DNA of 64,000 nucleotides from Pseudomonas fluorescens (GCF_001902145.1 NZ_MRST01000026.1:626095-690094); one strand, 5' to 3'; positions 52,481 to 62,757 are shown, numbered from the stretch's first letter. Notes: generated by a model not told the origin, from the sequence alone. Made by a program: numbers and translations.

Positions 52481-53440
52481 ATGCAGGCGCAATTGATCGC
52501 GCTCGATTGGGGGACCAGCTCCCTTCGTGCTTACAAACTCGGCCCCGCGGGCGTTGTGCTGGAACAGCGCTCGCTGGCTACGGGCATCATGCATTTGCCC
52601 ACAGTACCCCGGGAAATAGCCGGTGTTCTGTGCACCGACGGCTTTGAACTGGCGTTCGATAGCGCCTGCGGCGATTGGCTCGACGCCCAGCCCGGGCTGC
52701 CGGTGATCGCCTGCGGCATGGTCGGCAGCGCACAAGGTTGGAGCGAAGCGGCCTATCGCAGCACACCGGTGGATGTTTCCAGCCTCGGCCAGGCGTTGCA
52801 CGGCGTACGCAGCCTGCGCGGGGTGCAGGTGCATATCGTGCCGGGGGTGATCGAGCAAGTGGGTCTGCCTAATGTCATGCGTGGCGAAGAAACCCAAGTG
52901 CTCGGCGTACTGCAAGGGCTTGGGCCCCAGGTGTTGATCGGTCTGCCCGGCAGCCATTCCAAGTGGGTCGAGGTGGTGGAAGGCCGCATTACCCATTTCG
53001 ATACCTTCATGACTGGCGAAGTGTTTGCAGTGTTGAGCAAGCACAGCATCCTGGGGCGTACCCAACAGGCGAGCGAGCAGTTCCAGGCCGAGGCGTTTGA
53101 TCGAGGCGTGCACGTGGCGCTGTCCAACGATGGCCAGCGTGGCGTGCTCTCGACCCTGTTCAGCGCTCGCACCCTCGGGCTTACCGCTGAGCTGGCGCCC
53201 GACCAGCAACCCGATTACCTATCCGGCCTGCTCATCGGCCATGAACTCGCCGGCTTGCCAGATTCCGCCAAACATCAGCCGATCATCCTGGTCGGCGCTG
53301 CTCCACTCTGCGCCCGTTATCAACGCGCCCTCGCCCTTTGCGGATTTGCCCATGTCAGCCTGGCGCAAGAAGCCACCGAGCGTGGCCTGTGGCAACTGGC
53401 GCAAGCCGCCGGGCTCATTCGACCTGTACTGGAGGCCTGA
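52481..53440 (+). CDS. dgoK: 2-dehydro-3-deoxygalactonokinase
   Basis: Phosphorylates 2-keto-3-deoxygalactonate (DeLey-Doudoroff route). It has 319 residues. LIALDWGTSSLRAYKL is the phosphate-binding motif of the sugar-kinase fold, and IGLPGSHSKWVEV and THFDTFMTGEVFAVLSKHSIL are family signatures. It is the first gene of the galactonate operon, one base before dgoA. Confidence 0.94.
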   Translation: MQAQLIALDWGTSSLRAYKLGPAGVVLEQRSLATGIMHLPTVPREIAGVLCTDGFELAFDSACGDWLDAQPGLPVIACGMVGSAQGWSEAAYRSTPVDVSSLGQALHGVRSLRGVQVHIVPGVIEQVGLPNVMRGEETQVLGVLQGLGPQVLIGLPGSHSKWVEVVEGRITHFDTFMTGEVFAVLSKHSILGRTQQASEQFQAEAFDRGVHVALSNDGQRGVLSTLFSARTLGLTAELAPDQQPDYLSGLLIGHELAGLPDSAKHQPIILVGAAPLCARYQRALALCGFAHVSLAQEATERGLWQLAQAAGLIRPVLEA

Positions 53441-53441
53441 C

Positions 53442-54062
53442 ATGCTCAAGCAAGCACTCGCACAAAACGGTTTGATCGCCATCCTGCGCGGCCTACGCCC
53501 CGACGAAGCCCAGGCGGTCGGCCAGGTGCTGTACGACGCGGGTTTTCGCGTGATCGAAGTGCCGCTCAACTCGCCAGACCCTTACACCAGTATCCGTACC
53601 CTGCGCGACAGCTTGCCCGCCGATTGCCTGATCGGTGCTGGCACGGTGTTGACGCCTGAGCAGGTCGAACAGGTCAAGGCGGCCGGAGGTCAGGTGATCG
53701 TCATGCCCCACAGCGATGCCAAGGTGCTGCGCGCGGCCAAAGCGGCGGGCCTGTACTTGTCGCCTGGGGTAGCCACGCCTACCGAAGCCTTTGCCGCACT
53801 GGCCGAAGGCGCCGATGTGTTGAAGCTGTTCCCGGCCGAACAGATGGGCCCTTCAGTGATCAAGGCATGGCTGGCGGTATTGCCGGCGGGCACGTTACTG
53901 CTGCCGGTGGGCGGCATCACCCCGGACAACATGCAGGTGTTTACCGACGCCGGCGCCAAGGGCTTCGGACTGGGTTCCGGGCTGTTCAAGCCGGGCATGA
54001 CAGTGGATCAGGTTGCGAGCCGTGCCCAGGCTTATGTCGCCGCCTGGAAAGCCCTGAGCTGA
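53442..54062 (+). CDS. dgoA: 2-dehydro-3-deoxy-6-phosphogalactonate aldolase
   Basis: Splits KDPGal to pyruvate and glyceraldehyde-3-phosphate. It has 206 residues from MLKQALAQNG; the frame is open upstream only because it overlaps dgoK in another frame. It belongs to the class I KDPG/KDPGal family with Glu39 (VIEVPLNSP) and Schiff-base Lys128 (LKLFPAEQMG). The longer LNSPDP form favours KDPGal over KDPG. Confidence 0.94.
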   Translation: MLKQALAQNGLIAILRGLRPDEAQAVGQVLYDAGFRVIEVPLNSPDPYTSIRTLRDSLPADCLIGAGTVLTPEQVEQVKAAGGQVIVMPHSDAKVLRAAKAAGLYLSPGVATPTEAFAALAEGADVLKLFPAEQMGPSVIKAWLAVLPAGTLLLPVGGITPDNMQVFTDAGAKGFGLGSGLFKPGMTVDQVASRAQAYVAAWKALS

Positions 54063-54110
54063 AAGCATATTCCGCGCCCACAGGCGCTGCATCTATAAGA
54101 GAGACAAGAG

Positions 54111-55259
54111 ATGAAAATCACCAAACTGACGACCTTTATCGTTCCGCCGCGCTGGTGCTTCCTCAAGGTCGAAACCGACCAGGGTGTAACCGGCTGGGGT
54201 GAGCCTGTGGTCGAGGGCCGCGCTCACACGGTGGCCGCCGCCGTCGAAGAACTGTCCGACTACCTGATCGGCAAAGACCCTCGCAATATCGAAGATATCT
54301 GGACCGTGCTCTATCGCGGCGGCTTCTACCGAGGCGGTGCGGTGCACATGAGCGCCCTCGCCGGCATCGACCAGGCGTTGTGGGACATCAAGGGCAAGGC
54401 CCTCGGTGTGTCGGTCAGCGATCTGCTGGGCGGCCAGGTGCGTGACAAGATCCGTGTGTACTCATGGATCGGCGGCGACCGCCCCGCCGACACTGCCCGT
54501 GCCGCCAAAGAGGCGGTGGCCCGTGGCTTCACAGCCGTGAAAATGAATGGCACCGAAGAATTGCAGTTTGTCGACAGCTTCGAAAAAGTCGACCTGGCAC
54601 TGGCCAACGTCGCTGCTGTGCGCGATGCGGTCGGCCCTAACGTGGGTATCGGCGTCGACTTCCATGGCCGGGTGCACAAGCCGATGGCCAAGGTGCTGAT
54701 GAAAGAGCTCGACCCGTACAAACTGATGTTCATTGAAGAGCCGGTGCTCAGCGAAAACTACGAAGCGCTGAAGGAATTGGCACCGTTGACCAGTACGCCG
54801 ATCGCCCTGGGCGAGCGCCTGTTCTCGCGCTGGGATTTCAAGCGGGTGCTCAGCGAAGGCTACGTCGACATCATCCAGCCGGACGCCTCCCACGCGGGAG
54901 GTATCACCGAAACCCGCAAGATCGCCAACATGGCCGAAGCCTACGACGTGGCCTTGGCCCTGCACTGCCCGCTGGGCCCGATTGCCTTGGCGGCATGCCT
55001 GCAACTGGATGCGGTTTGCTACAACGCGTTTATCCAGGAGCAGAGCCTGGGTATTCACTACAACGAAAGCAACGATCTGCTCGACTATGTGCGTGATCCA
55101 GGCGTATTCGACTATGACCAAGGCTTTGTGAAGATCCCCAACGGCCCGGGCCTGGGCATTGAGATCAACGAGGAGTATGTGGTTGAGCGCGCGGCCATCG
55201 GCCATCGCTGGCGCAACCCGATCTGGCGCCATGCCGATGGCAGTTTTGCCGAGTGGTGA
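54111..55259 (+). CDS. dgoD: D-galactonate dehydratase
   Basis: Dehydrates D-galactonate to 2-keto-3-deoxygalactonate. It is a 382-residue enolase-superfamily protein. The metal and acid/base residues fit the E. coli enzyme position by position: Asp183 and His185 (GVDFHGRVH), Glu209 (FIEEP), Glu235 (ALGERLF) and His285 (ALHCPLGP). It follows dgoA by 48 bp with an AAGAGAGACAAGAG ribosome-binding region. Confidence 0.96.
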   Translation: MKITKLTTFIVPPRWCFLKVETDQGVTGWGEPVVEGRAHTVAAAVEELSDYLIGKDPRNIEDIWTVLYRGGFYRGGAVHMSALAGIDQALWDIKGKALGVSVSDLLGGQVRDKIRVYSWIGGDRPADTARAAKEAVARGFTAVKMNGTEELQFVDSFEKVDLALANVAAVRDAVGPNVGIGVDFHGRVHKPMAKVLMKELDPYKLMFIEEPVLSENYEALKELAPLTSTPIALGERLFSRWDFKRVLSEGYVDIIQPDASHAGGITETRKIANMAEAYDVALALHCPLGPIALAACLQLDAVCYNAFIQEQSLGIHYNESNDLLDYVRDPGVFDYDQGFVKIPNGPGLGIEINEEYVVERAAIGHRWRNPIWRHADGSFAEW

Positions 55260-55286
55260 TGCCTGACTGACGGAGCGCGGTAAAAC

Positions 55287-55377
55287 ATGTGGGAGCGGGC
55301 TTGCTCGCGAATGCTGTGTGTCATTCAACACATCTGGGGCTGAACCACCGCATTCGCGAGCAAGCCCGCTCCCACAT
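55287..55377. repeat. Inverted REP pair (REPIN), GTGGGAGCGGGC type
   Basis: ATGTGGGAGCGGGCTTGCTC at 55287 is mirrored by GAGCAAGCCCGCTCCCACAT ending at 55377. It lies inside the dgo operon, between dgoD and dgoT. Confidence 0.92.
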
Positions 55378-55441
55378 TTTTGATCCGGTTTCTTCAGCCA
55401 GCTCATTTTCAGACCTCAACAAACATAAAAAGAGGCACCCC

Positions 55442-56746
55442 ATGCACCCTGAATCCCTTACCGGGCAGGCTCCCTTAGTCACGCCTAGCAGAAAGCGCTT
55501 TTTCATCATGGTGCTGTTGTTCATCACCGTGGTCATCAACTACCTCGACCGTAGCAACCTGTCGATTGCCGCGCCCGCGCTGACCAGCGAGCTGGGGATC
55601 GATCCGGTGCAAGTCGGGCTGATTTTCTCTGCCTTCGGCTGGACCTACGCCGCCATGCAAATCCCCGGTGGCTGGCTGGTAGACCGGGTGCCGCCGCGCA
55701 TTCTCTACACGGCCGCCCTGCTGCTGTGGTCGATTGCCACGGTGATGCTCGGTTTCGCCGCCAGCTTTATCGCGCTGTTCGTGCTGCGCATGGCCGTGGG
55801 CGCGTTGGAGGCACCGGCCTACCCCATCAACAGCCGTGTAGTCACCACCTGGTTTCCCGAGCGCGAGCGCGCCACGGCTATCGGTGTCTATACCTCCGGG
55901 CAATTCGTCGGCCTGGCCTTCCTCACCCCGGTACTGGCGTGGCTGCAGCACCAGTACGGCTGGCACATGGTGTTTGTGGTGACTGGTGGCGTCGGCATCC
56001 TGTGGGCCGTGATCTGGTACGCGGTGTATCGCGAGCCCAAGGATTTCAAAGGCGCCAACGAAGCCGAAATCCAACTGATCCGCGACGGAGGCGGGCTGGT
56101 GGACATGCAGGCGAAAACCGTCAAGGCACCCTTCAGCTGGACCGACCTCGGCATCGTGCTGAGCAAACGCAAGCTGTGGGGCATCTACCTGGGCCAGTTT
56201 TGCCTGAACTCCACGCTGTGGTTCTTCCTGACTTGGTTCCCGACGTACCTGGTGAAATATCGCGGCATGGACTTTATCCAGTCTGGCTTGCTCGCATCCT
56301 TGCCGTTCCTGGCCGCGTTTGTGGGCGTGCTGTGTTCGGGGGTGTTTTCCGATTGGCTGATTCGCCGTGGGGCGTCGGTGGGCTTTGCGCGCAAGTTGCC
56401 GATCATCAGCGGGCTGCTGATTTCCACGGCGATCATCGGGGCCAACTATGTGAACTCGACGGGCTGGGTTATCGCGTTTCTGGCGGTGGCGTTTTTCGGC
56501 AATGGCTTGGCGTCGATCACCTGGTCGTTGGTGTCGACCTTGGCGCCTGCCCGTCTGCTGGGGCTGACCGGCGGCGTGTTCAATTTCATCGGTAACCTGT
56601 CGGCGATCGCCACACCTATCGTGATTGGCTTTCTGGCCAGTGGTTCGTCGTTTGCGCCAGCGATTACCTACATCGCGGTACTGGCGTTGCTCGGCGCGCT
56701 TTCCTACATATTGTTGGTAGGCAAAGTCGAGCGGATCGAGTTGTAA
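55442..56746 (+). CDS. dgoT: MFS galactonate transporter
   Basis: A 434-residue member of the anion:cation symporter branch of the major facilitator superfamily, with 12 predicted membrane helices. ITVVINYLDRSNLSIAAPAL is the first helix region. The start ATG is at 55442, after an AAAGAGGCA site; the frame is open upstream across the REPIN. Galactonate is inferred from the operon. Confidence 0.9.
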   Translation: MHPESLTGQAPLVTPSRKRFFIMVLLFITVVINYLDRSNLSIAAPALTSELGIDPVQVGLIFSAFGWTYAAMQIPGGWLVDRVPPRILYTAALLLWSIATVMLGFAASFIALFVLRMAVGALEAPAYPINSRVVTTWFPERERATAIGVYTSGQFVGLAFLTPVLAWLQHQYGWHMVFVVTGGVGILWAVIWYAVYREPKDFKGANEAEIQLIRDGGGLVDMQAKTVKAPFSWTDLGIVLSKRKLWGIYLGQFCLNSTLWFFLTWFPTYLVKYRGMDFIQSGLLASLPFLAAFVGVLCSGVFSDWLIRRGASVGFARKLPIISGLLISTAIIGANYVNSTGWVIAFLAVAFFGNGLASITWSLVSTLAPARLLGLTGGVFNFIGNLSAIATPIVIGFLASGSSFAPAITYIAVLALLGALSYILLVGKVERIEL

Positions 56747-56750
56747 ACGG

Positions 56751-56776
56751 GGCGACCCCAGGGTCGCCCCTTTTTT
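56751..56776 (+). terminator. Terminator after dgoT
   Basis: GGGGCGACC-CCA-GGGTCGCCCC is followed by a T-run (TTTTTT). It ends the dgo operon and can serve the convergent oxidase gene. Confidence 0.9.
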
Positions 56777-56779
56777 GAT

Positions 56780-58438
56780 TTACGGCACCGACATTTCGTT
56801 GTGAAAAATATTGCTCGGGTCCCAGCGTTGCTTGGTACGCCGCAAGCGGTTTTCTATCATCGGGTCGGGGAAGAAGATCTTGTACCACTCGAGGTTTTTG
56901 CCGTTGGCCGGGTTGCCGCCCACGTAGGTCATGTCGAGGTCGGGATAATTGATGTAGCAGCCTTCGAACGCATCGTTGATCGGTACGCCTTGATCACCGG
57001 CAAACGCGTTGAAGTACAGCCCTCGGATCCAGTCGGCATGAGCTTGATCCGAGGCGGCGCTGTCGCCGCGCCAGTAACATTGTGGTTGCCACTTGAGCAC
57101 GGACGAACGCTGGGCGGCTGATGACTCCCTGCGCACTGGCGCACTGGGGGCATTGATCTGGCCACCGAAGGACTGAATCTGGATCAGGCTTTGTGTCAGG
57201 TGATTGTCAGGGTCTGGCCAGGTCAGTGTGGTCCAGATGGCCTGTAGTACTTGAGAGCTGAACTCGCCTTTCTGGTAGGCCGATTTATAGCGCCCGCGCT
57301 GGTTGTCTCCCGAGCCATTCAATGTTTGTTGGCAGACCAGCCAATCCAGGCGTTGGGTGACTGCCCGAGCGCTGGCCAATGAATGGATGGCACGCCCGGT
57401 GCTGCTACTTTGCGGCTGATGGATGACGTAAAACGGTACCAGGGACTCGGTAGCAGGCAACCCAATGGCTGTGAGCATCTTGTCGACAAAGTCGTCGAAG
57501 GGCGCGCGGTCGTTCAGCTCTCCGTTTTTGTCCACATAGTGAATACCCAGGGTCACATTGCCTGTGTGCCGATGGCGCATCTCCAGCTTGGTCGCCAGCC
57601 CCCAGGTGTCGCGGTTGTCTTGATTGCTGGCAAACCATGATTGGTAGGCCACCAATAGGTTCTCGAGTGCTGGCTGGGTCAGTACTGACCAGTCCCATTC
57701 CAGCACCAGCCACAGCACTTCTTTGGGGGCTGGTGGCAAGTTCTCAAAGTAATAGCTGGTGATGATGCCGAACTGGCCGCCACCCGCACCGCAGCACGCG
57801 GCGAACAGGTCCAGTTCGTCCTGGTCGGTGCTGAGCCTGGATACATGACGCGGTTCGAGGCCTTTGCCTTGGCTATCGGGCACCAGGATATCCACACCGC
57901 TCAGCCAGTCACACACCAACCCATATTTTCGCGACAGCAAGCCATATCCACCGCCACAGATATGCCCGCCCAACCCCACTGAATAACATGAGCCACCGGG
58001 CAGGGTTTTGTTGGCCAGCTTGTATAACGCGACATAGGCATCCCAGTTCTGGCCGCCGGCTTCCAGGCGAAAGCGATAGCGTTCAGTTGCGCTGGGGTCC
58101 AGCTCGGAGCCGATTTGCCCGTTGGCGTCGTAGACCACTCGGTTAAGCGCGCTGATATCCAGAATCGACAGCACCTCCTGTGAGTTACCGGGCATCTTGT
58201 TGGCGACGAAACCTTCGTAGCAATGGCCACCACTGCGTACGGTGATGCGCCCATTGGCAAGGCCCAATGCTTGCGCGGCGGCGTCAACGATGTCTTGCGA
58301 GCTTCGGCAGAGGTAGATCAGGTTGGCGCCATCTGGCGAAGATTGGCCCTGCACATTACCCAGTGGCCAGCGCAGGTTGAAGCCCTTTTGCAATGTTGAG
58401 TGACGGGGGTCGGAAGAGGTAACGAGATCAAAGGTCAT
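56780..58438 (-). CDS. FAD-linked oxidase, berberine-bridge (PCMH-type) family
   Basis: A 552-residue flavin oxidase with no signal peptide. The PCMH-type FAD domain (about 30-220) has His72 in RSGGHCYEG and Cys151 in PGGSCYSVGLGGH; these are the two residues that bind FAD by 8-alpha-histidyl and 6-S-cysteinyl bonds in berberine-bridge-type oxidases. The C-terminal BBE segment has WYKIFFPDPMIENRLRRTKQRWDPSNIF. The substrate is unknown; relatives oxidise sugars, alkaloids or polyphenols. I chose MTFDLVTSSD; the frame is open 32 codons upstream. It is a lone gene between dgoT and trpA. Confidence 0.88.
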   Translation of the reverse strand: MTFDLVTSSDPRHSTLQKGFNLRWPLGNVQGQSSPDGANLIYLCRSSQDIVDAAAQALGLANGRITVRSGGHCYEGFVANKMPGNSQEVLSILDISALNRVVYDANGQIGSELDPSATERYRFRLEAGGQNWDAYVALYKLANKTLPGGSCYSVGLGGHICGGGYGLLSRKYGLVCDWLSGVDILVPDSQGKGLEPRHVSRLSTDQDELDLFAACCGAGGGQFGIITSYYFENLPPAPKEVLWLVLEWDWSVLTQPALENLLVAYQSWFASNQDNRDTWGLATKLEMRHRHTGNVTLGIHYVDKNGELNDRAPFDDFVDKMLTAIGLPATESLVPFYVIHQPQSSSTGRAIHSLASARAVTQRLDWLVCQQTLNGSGDNQRGRYKSAYQKGEFSSQVLQAIWTTLTWPDPDNHLTQSLIQIQSFGGQINAPSAPVRRESSAAQRSSVLKWQPQCYWRGDSAASDQAHADWIRGLYFNAFAGDQGVPINDAFEGCYINYPDLDMTYVGGNPANGKNLEWYKIFFPDPMIENRLRRTKQRWDPSNIFHNEMSVP

Positions 58439-58606
58439 GATGTACTCCTGAGAGCCAGAGATGACTTCTGATGCAGCTAACTTAACGACCGGCAAGCAAG
58501 TAGTGCGCAGGCTTGCGGGGACGTTAGACGGCAATAGGCATGGAAGTGCGTTGGGGGTGACGTAAGGTCACCCCCAAGCGTAGCGCACGTATCAAAACGG
58601 GTGGGT

Positions 58607-59416
58607 TTACTTACGAGCGTTACGCACACCTGCCGACAGCGCCGCACAATGACTCAGCACGCCATCGATCGCTTGCTGGTCGCTGCTGGCATTGGCGATG
58701 TGGTCGATCAGTGCCGAACCTACCACCACGCCATCGGCCAGGCGTGCAATGGCCGCTGCTTGTTCCGGTGTACGGATACCGAAACCGATACTGATCGGTA
58801 GATCGGTGTGGCGACGAAGGCGCGTGACCGCTTCTTCGACGTGTTCCAGCGTGGCAGCGCCGGCACCGGTTACGCCCGCTACCGACACGTAATACACAAA
58901 CCCGGAGCTGCCGTTGAGCACTGTCGGCAGGCGCACGTCATCGGTGGTCGGCGTGGTCAGGCGGATAAAGTCGATACCTGCGGCCTGGGCCGGGTCGCAT
59001 AGCTCACCGTTGTGCTCAGGCGGCATATCCACCACGATCAGGCCATCGACGCCAGCTGCCTTGGCATCGGCAATGAACTGCGACACGCCGTATTTGTGGA
59101 TCGGGTTGAAATAGCCCATCAACACCAGCGGCGTGTCGTTGTTGTCCTGGCGGAACTCGCGAACCATCTGCAGGGTTTTCAACAGGTTCTGCTTGGCGGC
59201 CAGCGCGCGAATATTGGCCAATTGAATGGCCGGGCCGTCGGCCATCGGGTCGGTGAAAGGCATGCCCAGCTCGATCACGTCGGCGCCGGCGGCCGGCAAG
59301 CCCTTGAGGATCGCCAGCGAGGTGTCATAGCCGGGGTCGCCAGCGGTGACGAAGGTCACCAGGGCGGCGCGGTTTTGTTCTTTGAGTTGCGCAAAGCGGG
59401 TTTGCAGGCGGCTCAT
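58607..59416 (-). CDS. trpA: Tryptophan synthase alpha chain
   Basis: Cleaves indole-3-glycerol phosphate to indole and glyceraldehyde-3-phosphate. It has 269 residues. Catalytic Glu49 and Asp60 lie in IELGMPFTDPMADGPAIQ, and GFGIRTPEQAAAIARLADGVVVGSA is the phosphate-binding region. It directly abuts trpB. Confidence 0.98.
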   Translation of the reverse strand: MSRLQTRFAQLKEQNRAALVTFVTAGDPGYDTSLAILKGLPAAGADVIELGMPFTDPMADGPAIQLANIRALAAKQNLLKTLQMVREFRQDNNDTPLVLMGYFNPIHKYGVSQFIADAKAAGVDGLIVVDMPPEHNGELCDPAQAAGIDFIRLTTPTTDDVRLPTVLNGSSGFVYYVSVAGVTGAGAATLEHVEEAVTRLRRHTDLPISIGFGIRTPEQAAAIARLADGVVVGSALIDHIANASSDQQAIDGVLSHCAALSAGVRNARK

Positions 59417-60643
<1,227 letters not shown>

Positions 60644-60751
60644 GGGACGCTCCAGGAAAAATGTGTTTAAAGGCAATGACGGTCACTCTACTCGTGACGC
60701 CTTGGCCTGAAAACCGATAAGATCGCCGTAACCTGTCAGGAAAACTCACAG

Positions 60752-61648
60752 ATGAGCCGCGACCTCCCTCCCCTCAATGCCCTGCGCGCTTTTGAAGCCA
60801 CCGCTCGCCTTAACAGCGTCAGCCAGGCTGCGGAGCTATTGCACGTGACTCATGGCGCGGTCAGCCGCCAGTTGAAAGTGCTGGAGGAGCACTTGGGCGT
60901 GAGCCTGTTCGTCAAGGACGGGCGCGGCCTTAAACTCACAGATGCCGGGGTCAGGCTACGAGATGCCAGCAGCGAGGCTTTTGAGCGTTTGCGCGACGTG
61001 TGCGCCGAACTGACCCAACGCGGCGCCGACGCGCCCTTCGTGCTGGGGTGTTCGGGCAGTTTGCTGGCGCGTTGGTTTATCCCACGCTTGGGGCGGTTGA
61101 ATGCCGATCTGCCGGATTTGCGCCTGCACCTGTCGGCGGGCGAAGGCGATCTGGACCCGCGCCGCCCTGGGCTGGATGCCCTGCTGGTGTTCGCTGAGCC
61201 GCCGTGGCCGGCGGATATGCAGGTGTATGAGCTGGGCAGCGAGCGCATCGGCCCGGTCTTGAGCCCACGCTTTGCCGGTTTTGAACAACTGCGTGAGGCC
61301 CCAGCGTCGGATCTGCTGGAGCAACCCTTGCTTCACACCACCTCACGTCCGCAAGCCTGGCCCAGTTGGGCACGGCAACACGGCCTAGAGCCCGGCGCGC
61401 TGAAACTCGGCCAGGGGTTTGAGCATTTGTATTATTTGCTGGAAGCGGCGGTTGCCGGGTTGGGAGTGGCAATTGCGCCAGAACCGCTGGTGGCAGAGGA
61501 CCTGCGAGCGGGTCGCCTGGTGGCGCCATGGGGGTTCAGTGAAACCCGGGCGCACCTGGCGTTGTGGCTACCCAAGCGCGCCGCAGACGGGCGCGCAGGG
61601 CAGTTGGCGCAATGGCTCAAGGCTGAGCTGTTGCGTCAACCGGTGTAA
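60752..61648 (+). CDS. trpI: LysR-family activator of trpBA
   Basis: A 298-residue LysR regulator. The HTH NSVSQAAELLHVTHGAVSRQLKVLEEHLGVSLF and place opposite trpB identify TrpI, which senses indoleglycerol phosphate. The 108-bp gap to trpB should contain the two TrpI sites. It ends 8 bp from the convergent DUF883 gene. Confidence 0.93.
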   Translation: MSRDLPPLNALRAFEATARLNSVSQAAELLHVTHGAVSRQLKVLEEHLGVSLFVKDGRGLKLTDAGVRLRDASSEAFERLRDVCAELTQRGADAPFVLGCSGSLLARWFIPRLGRLNADLPDLRLHLSAGEGDLDPRRPGLDALLVFAEPPWPADMQVYELGSERIGPVLSPRFAGFEQLREAPASDLLEQPLLHTTSRPQAWPSWARQHGLEPGALKLGQGFEHLYYLLEAAVAGLGVAIAPEPLVAEDLRAGRLVAPWGFSETRAHLALWLPKRAADGRAGQLAQWLKAELLRQPV

Positions 61649-61656
61649 CCGGTCAA

Positions 61657-61983
61657 TCAGTCACCGCGTTTGCACAACAGATAAGCCGCCAACAGGCCCA
61701 GCGCGCCAACGGCGACGCCGGCGGTCGTCCATGGGTGCTCTTGTGCGTAGTCACGGGTGGCAGCGCTGGTTTCGCGGATTTTGACTTTGCTTTCTTCGTA
61801 GGCGTCGCTGATCAGGTGGCGAGAGTGCTTGAGGGCGTTCTCGGCATTGCTTTTCAAGGCCTTCAGCGTTTTGCGCGACTCATCGGACGCGTCGTCCTTG
61901 AGGCTCTCCAGAGATTTGAGCAGGCTCGAAATCTCGGCTTCCATGCTTTCCAGCGACGCTTTGCGTAAAGAAGTGTTGGCCAT
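61657..61983 (-). CDS. DUF883 / ElaB-YqjD-type membrane-anchored protein
   Basis: A 108-residue protein from MANTSLRKASL. A long charged helix (about 10-80) is followed by DYAQEHPWTTAGVAVGALGLLAAYLLCKRGD, a glycine-rich membrane anchor ending in Arg-Gly-Asp. ElaB/YqjD proteins are tail-anchored, stationary-phase and partly ribosome-binding in E. coli. The frame is open to 62100, but MANTSL has a good ribosome-binding site (AGGAGA). Confidence 0.85.
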   Translation of the reverse strand: MANTSLRKASLESMEAEISSLLKSLESLKDDASDESRKTLKALKSNAENALKHSRHLISDAYEESKVKIRETSAATRDYAQEHPWTTAGVAVGALGLLAAYLLCKRGD

Positions 61984-62140
61984 GTGGACATCTCCTGAAG
62001 TGATTGAGTGACGTGTGTAGATACCGACTGCGCCGGTTTCAGAAAGTGCAGTAATTCTGAACTTTCGCCTCCCAGCGGTCGCCTGAAGCAGTACGCACAT
62101 TCGCTGCTAGTCTTGATTGACGATCTAAAGGAGAAACGCC

Positions 62141-62356
62141 ATGAGTGATCATCACACGTACAAGAAAGTCGAACTGGTAGGCTCTTCCACCACCAGCATC
62201 GAAGACGCGATCAACAATGCCCTGGCTGAAGCCAACAAAAGCATCAAGCATCTGGAGTGGTTTGAGGTGACCGAAACCCGTGGTCACATCAAGGATGGCA
62301 AGGCTGCGCACTTCCAGGTCACGCTCAAAGTGGGATTCCGCATTGCCAGTAGTTGA
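62141..62356 (+). CDS. Dodecin
   Basis: A 71-residue flavin-storage protein that forms a hollow dodecamer. MSDHHTYKKVELVGSSTTSI is typical. Trp40 in KHLEWFEVTE and Gln59 in AAHFQVTLKVGFR fit the flavin-stacking tryptophan and the partner glutamine of the family. It follows a good AAAGGAGA site. It is divergent from the DUF883 gene, with 157 bp between the starts. Confidence 0.93.
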   Translation: MSDHHTYKKVELVGSSTTSIEDAINNALAEANKSIKHLEWFEVTETRGHIKDGKAAHFQVTLKVGFRIASS

Positions 62357-62472
62357 TCGGCAGAGTTGAACTTTGCCCGCTGGCCGATTGCCATAACCTG
62401 CGCTACAAACAACGGATGCCGACGCGATGAGCGTCGGCACGCTCTTTTTGATCAGCGCAAGGAAAGTAACGG

Positions 62473-62700
62473 ATGAAGAAGTTTCTGTTGGCGGTAGGGT
62501 TGTTGAGCATTGCGGGTACCGCTATGGCGGCGGGCAAGCCTTGTGAAGAGCTGAAAAGCGAAATCGCAGCGAAAATCGACGCCAAGGGTGCTTCGGGGTA
62601 TTCGCTGGAAGTGGTGGATAAAGGTGCTACGCCAAGTGACCACACAGTAGTTGGCACCTGCGAAGGTGGCACCAAGGAAATTGCCTACAAGCGCGGTTAA
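62473..62700 (+). CDS. DUF1161 periplasmic protein
   Basis: A 75-residue secreted protein. Signal peptide MKKFLLAVGLLSIAGTAMAA; the mature part has CEELKSEIAAKIDAKG and VVGTCEGGTKEIAYKRG with two cysteines that can form a disulfide. It matches the DUF1161 family (YdcA-like). Function is unknown. A terminator follows at 62718. Confidence 0.9.
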   Translation: MKKFLLAVGLLSIAGTAMAAGKPCEELKSEIAAKIDAKGASGYSLEVVDKGATPSDHTVVGTCEGGTKEIAYKRG

Positions 62701-62717
62701 TCTCGTGTTGTGGACAT

Positions 62718-62748
62718 AAAAACCGACGCAAGTGCGTCGGTTTTTTTC
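62718..62748 (+). terminator. Terminator after the DUF1161 gene
   Basis: AAAACCGACGCA-AG-TGCGTCGGTTTTTTT is a stem with a T-run. It is placed between the convergent DUF1161 and LLM oxidoreductase genes. Confidence 0.92.
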
Positions 62749-62757
62749 GCTTGGATT

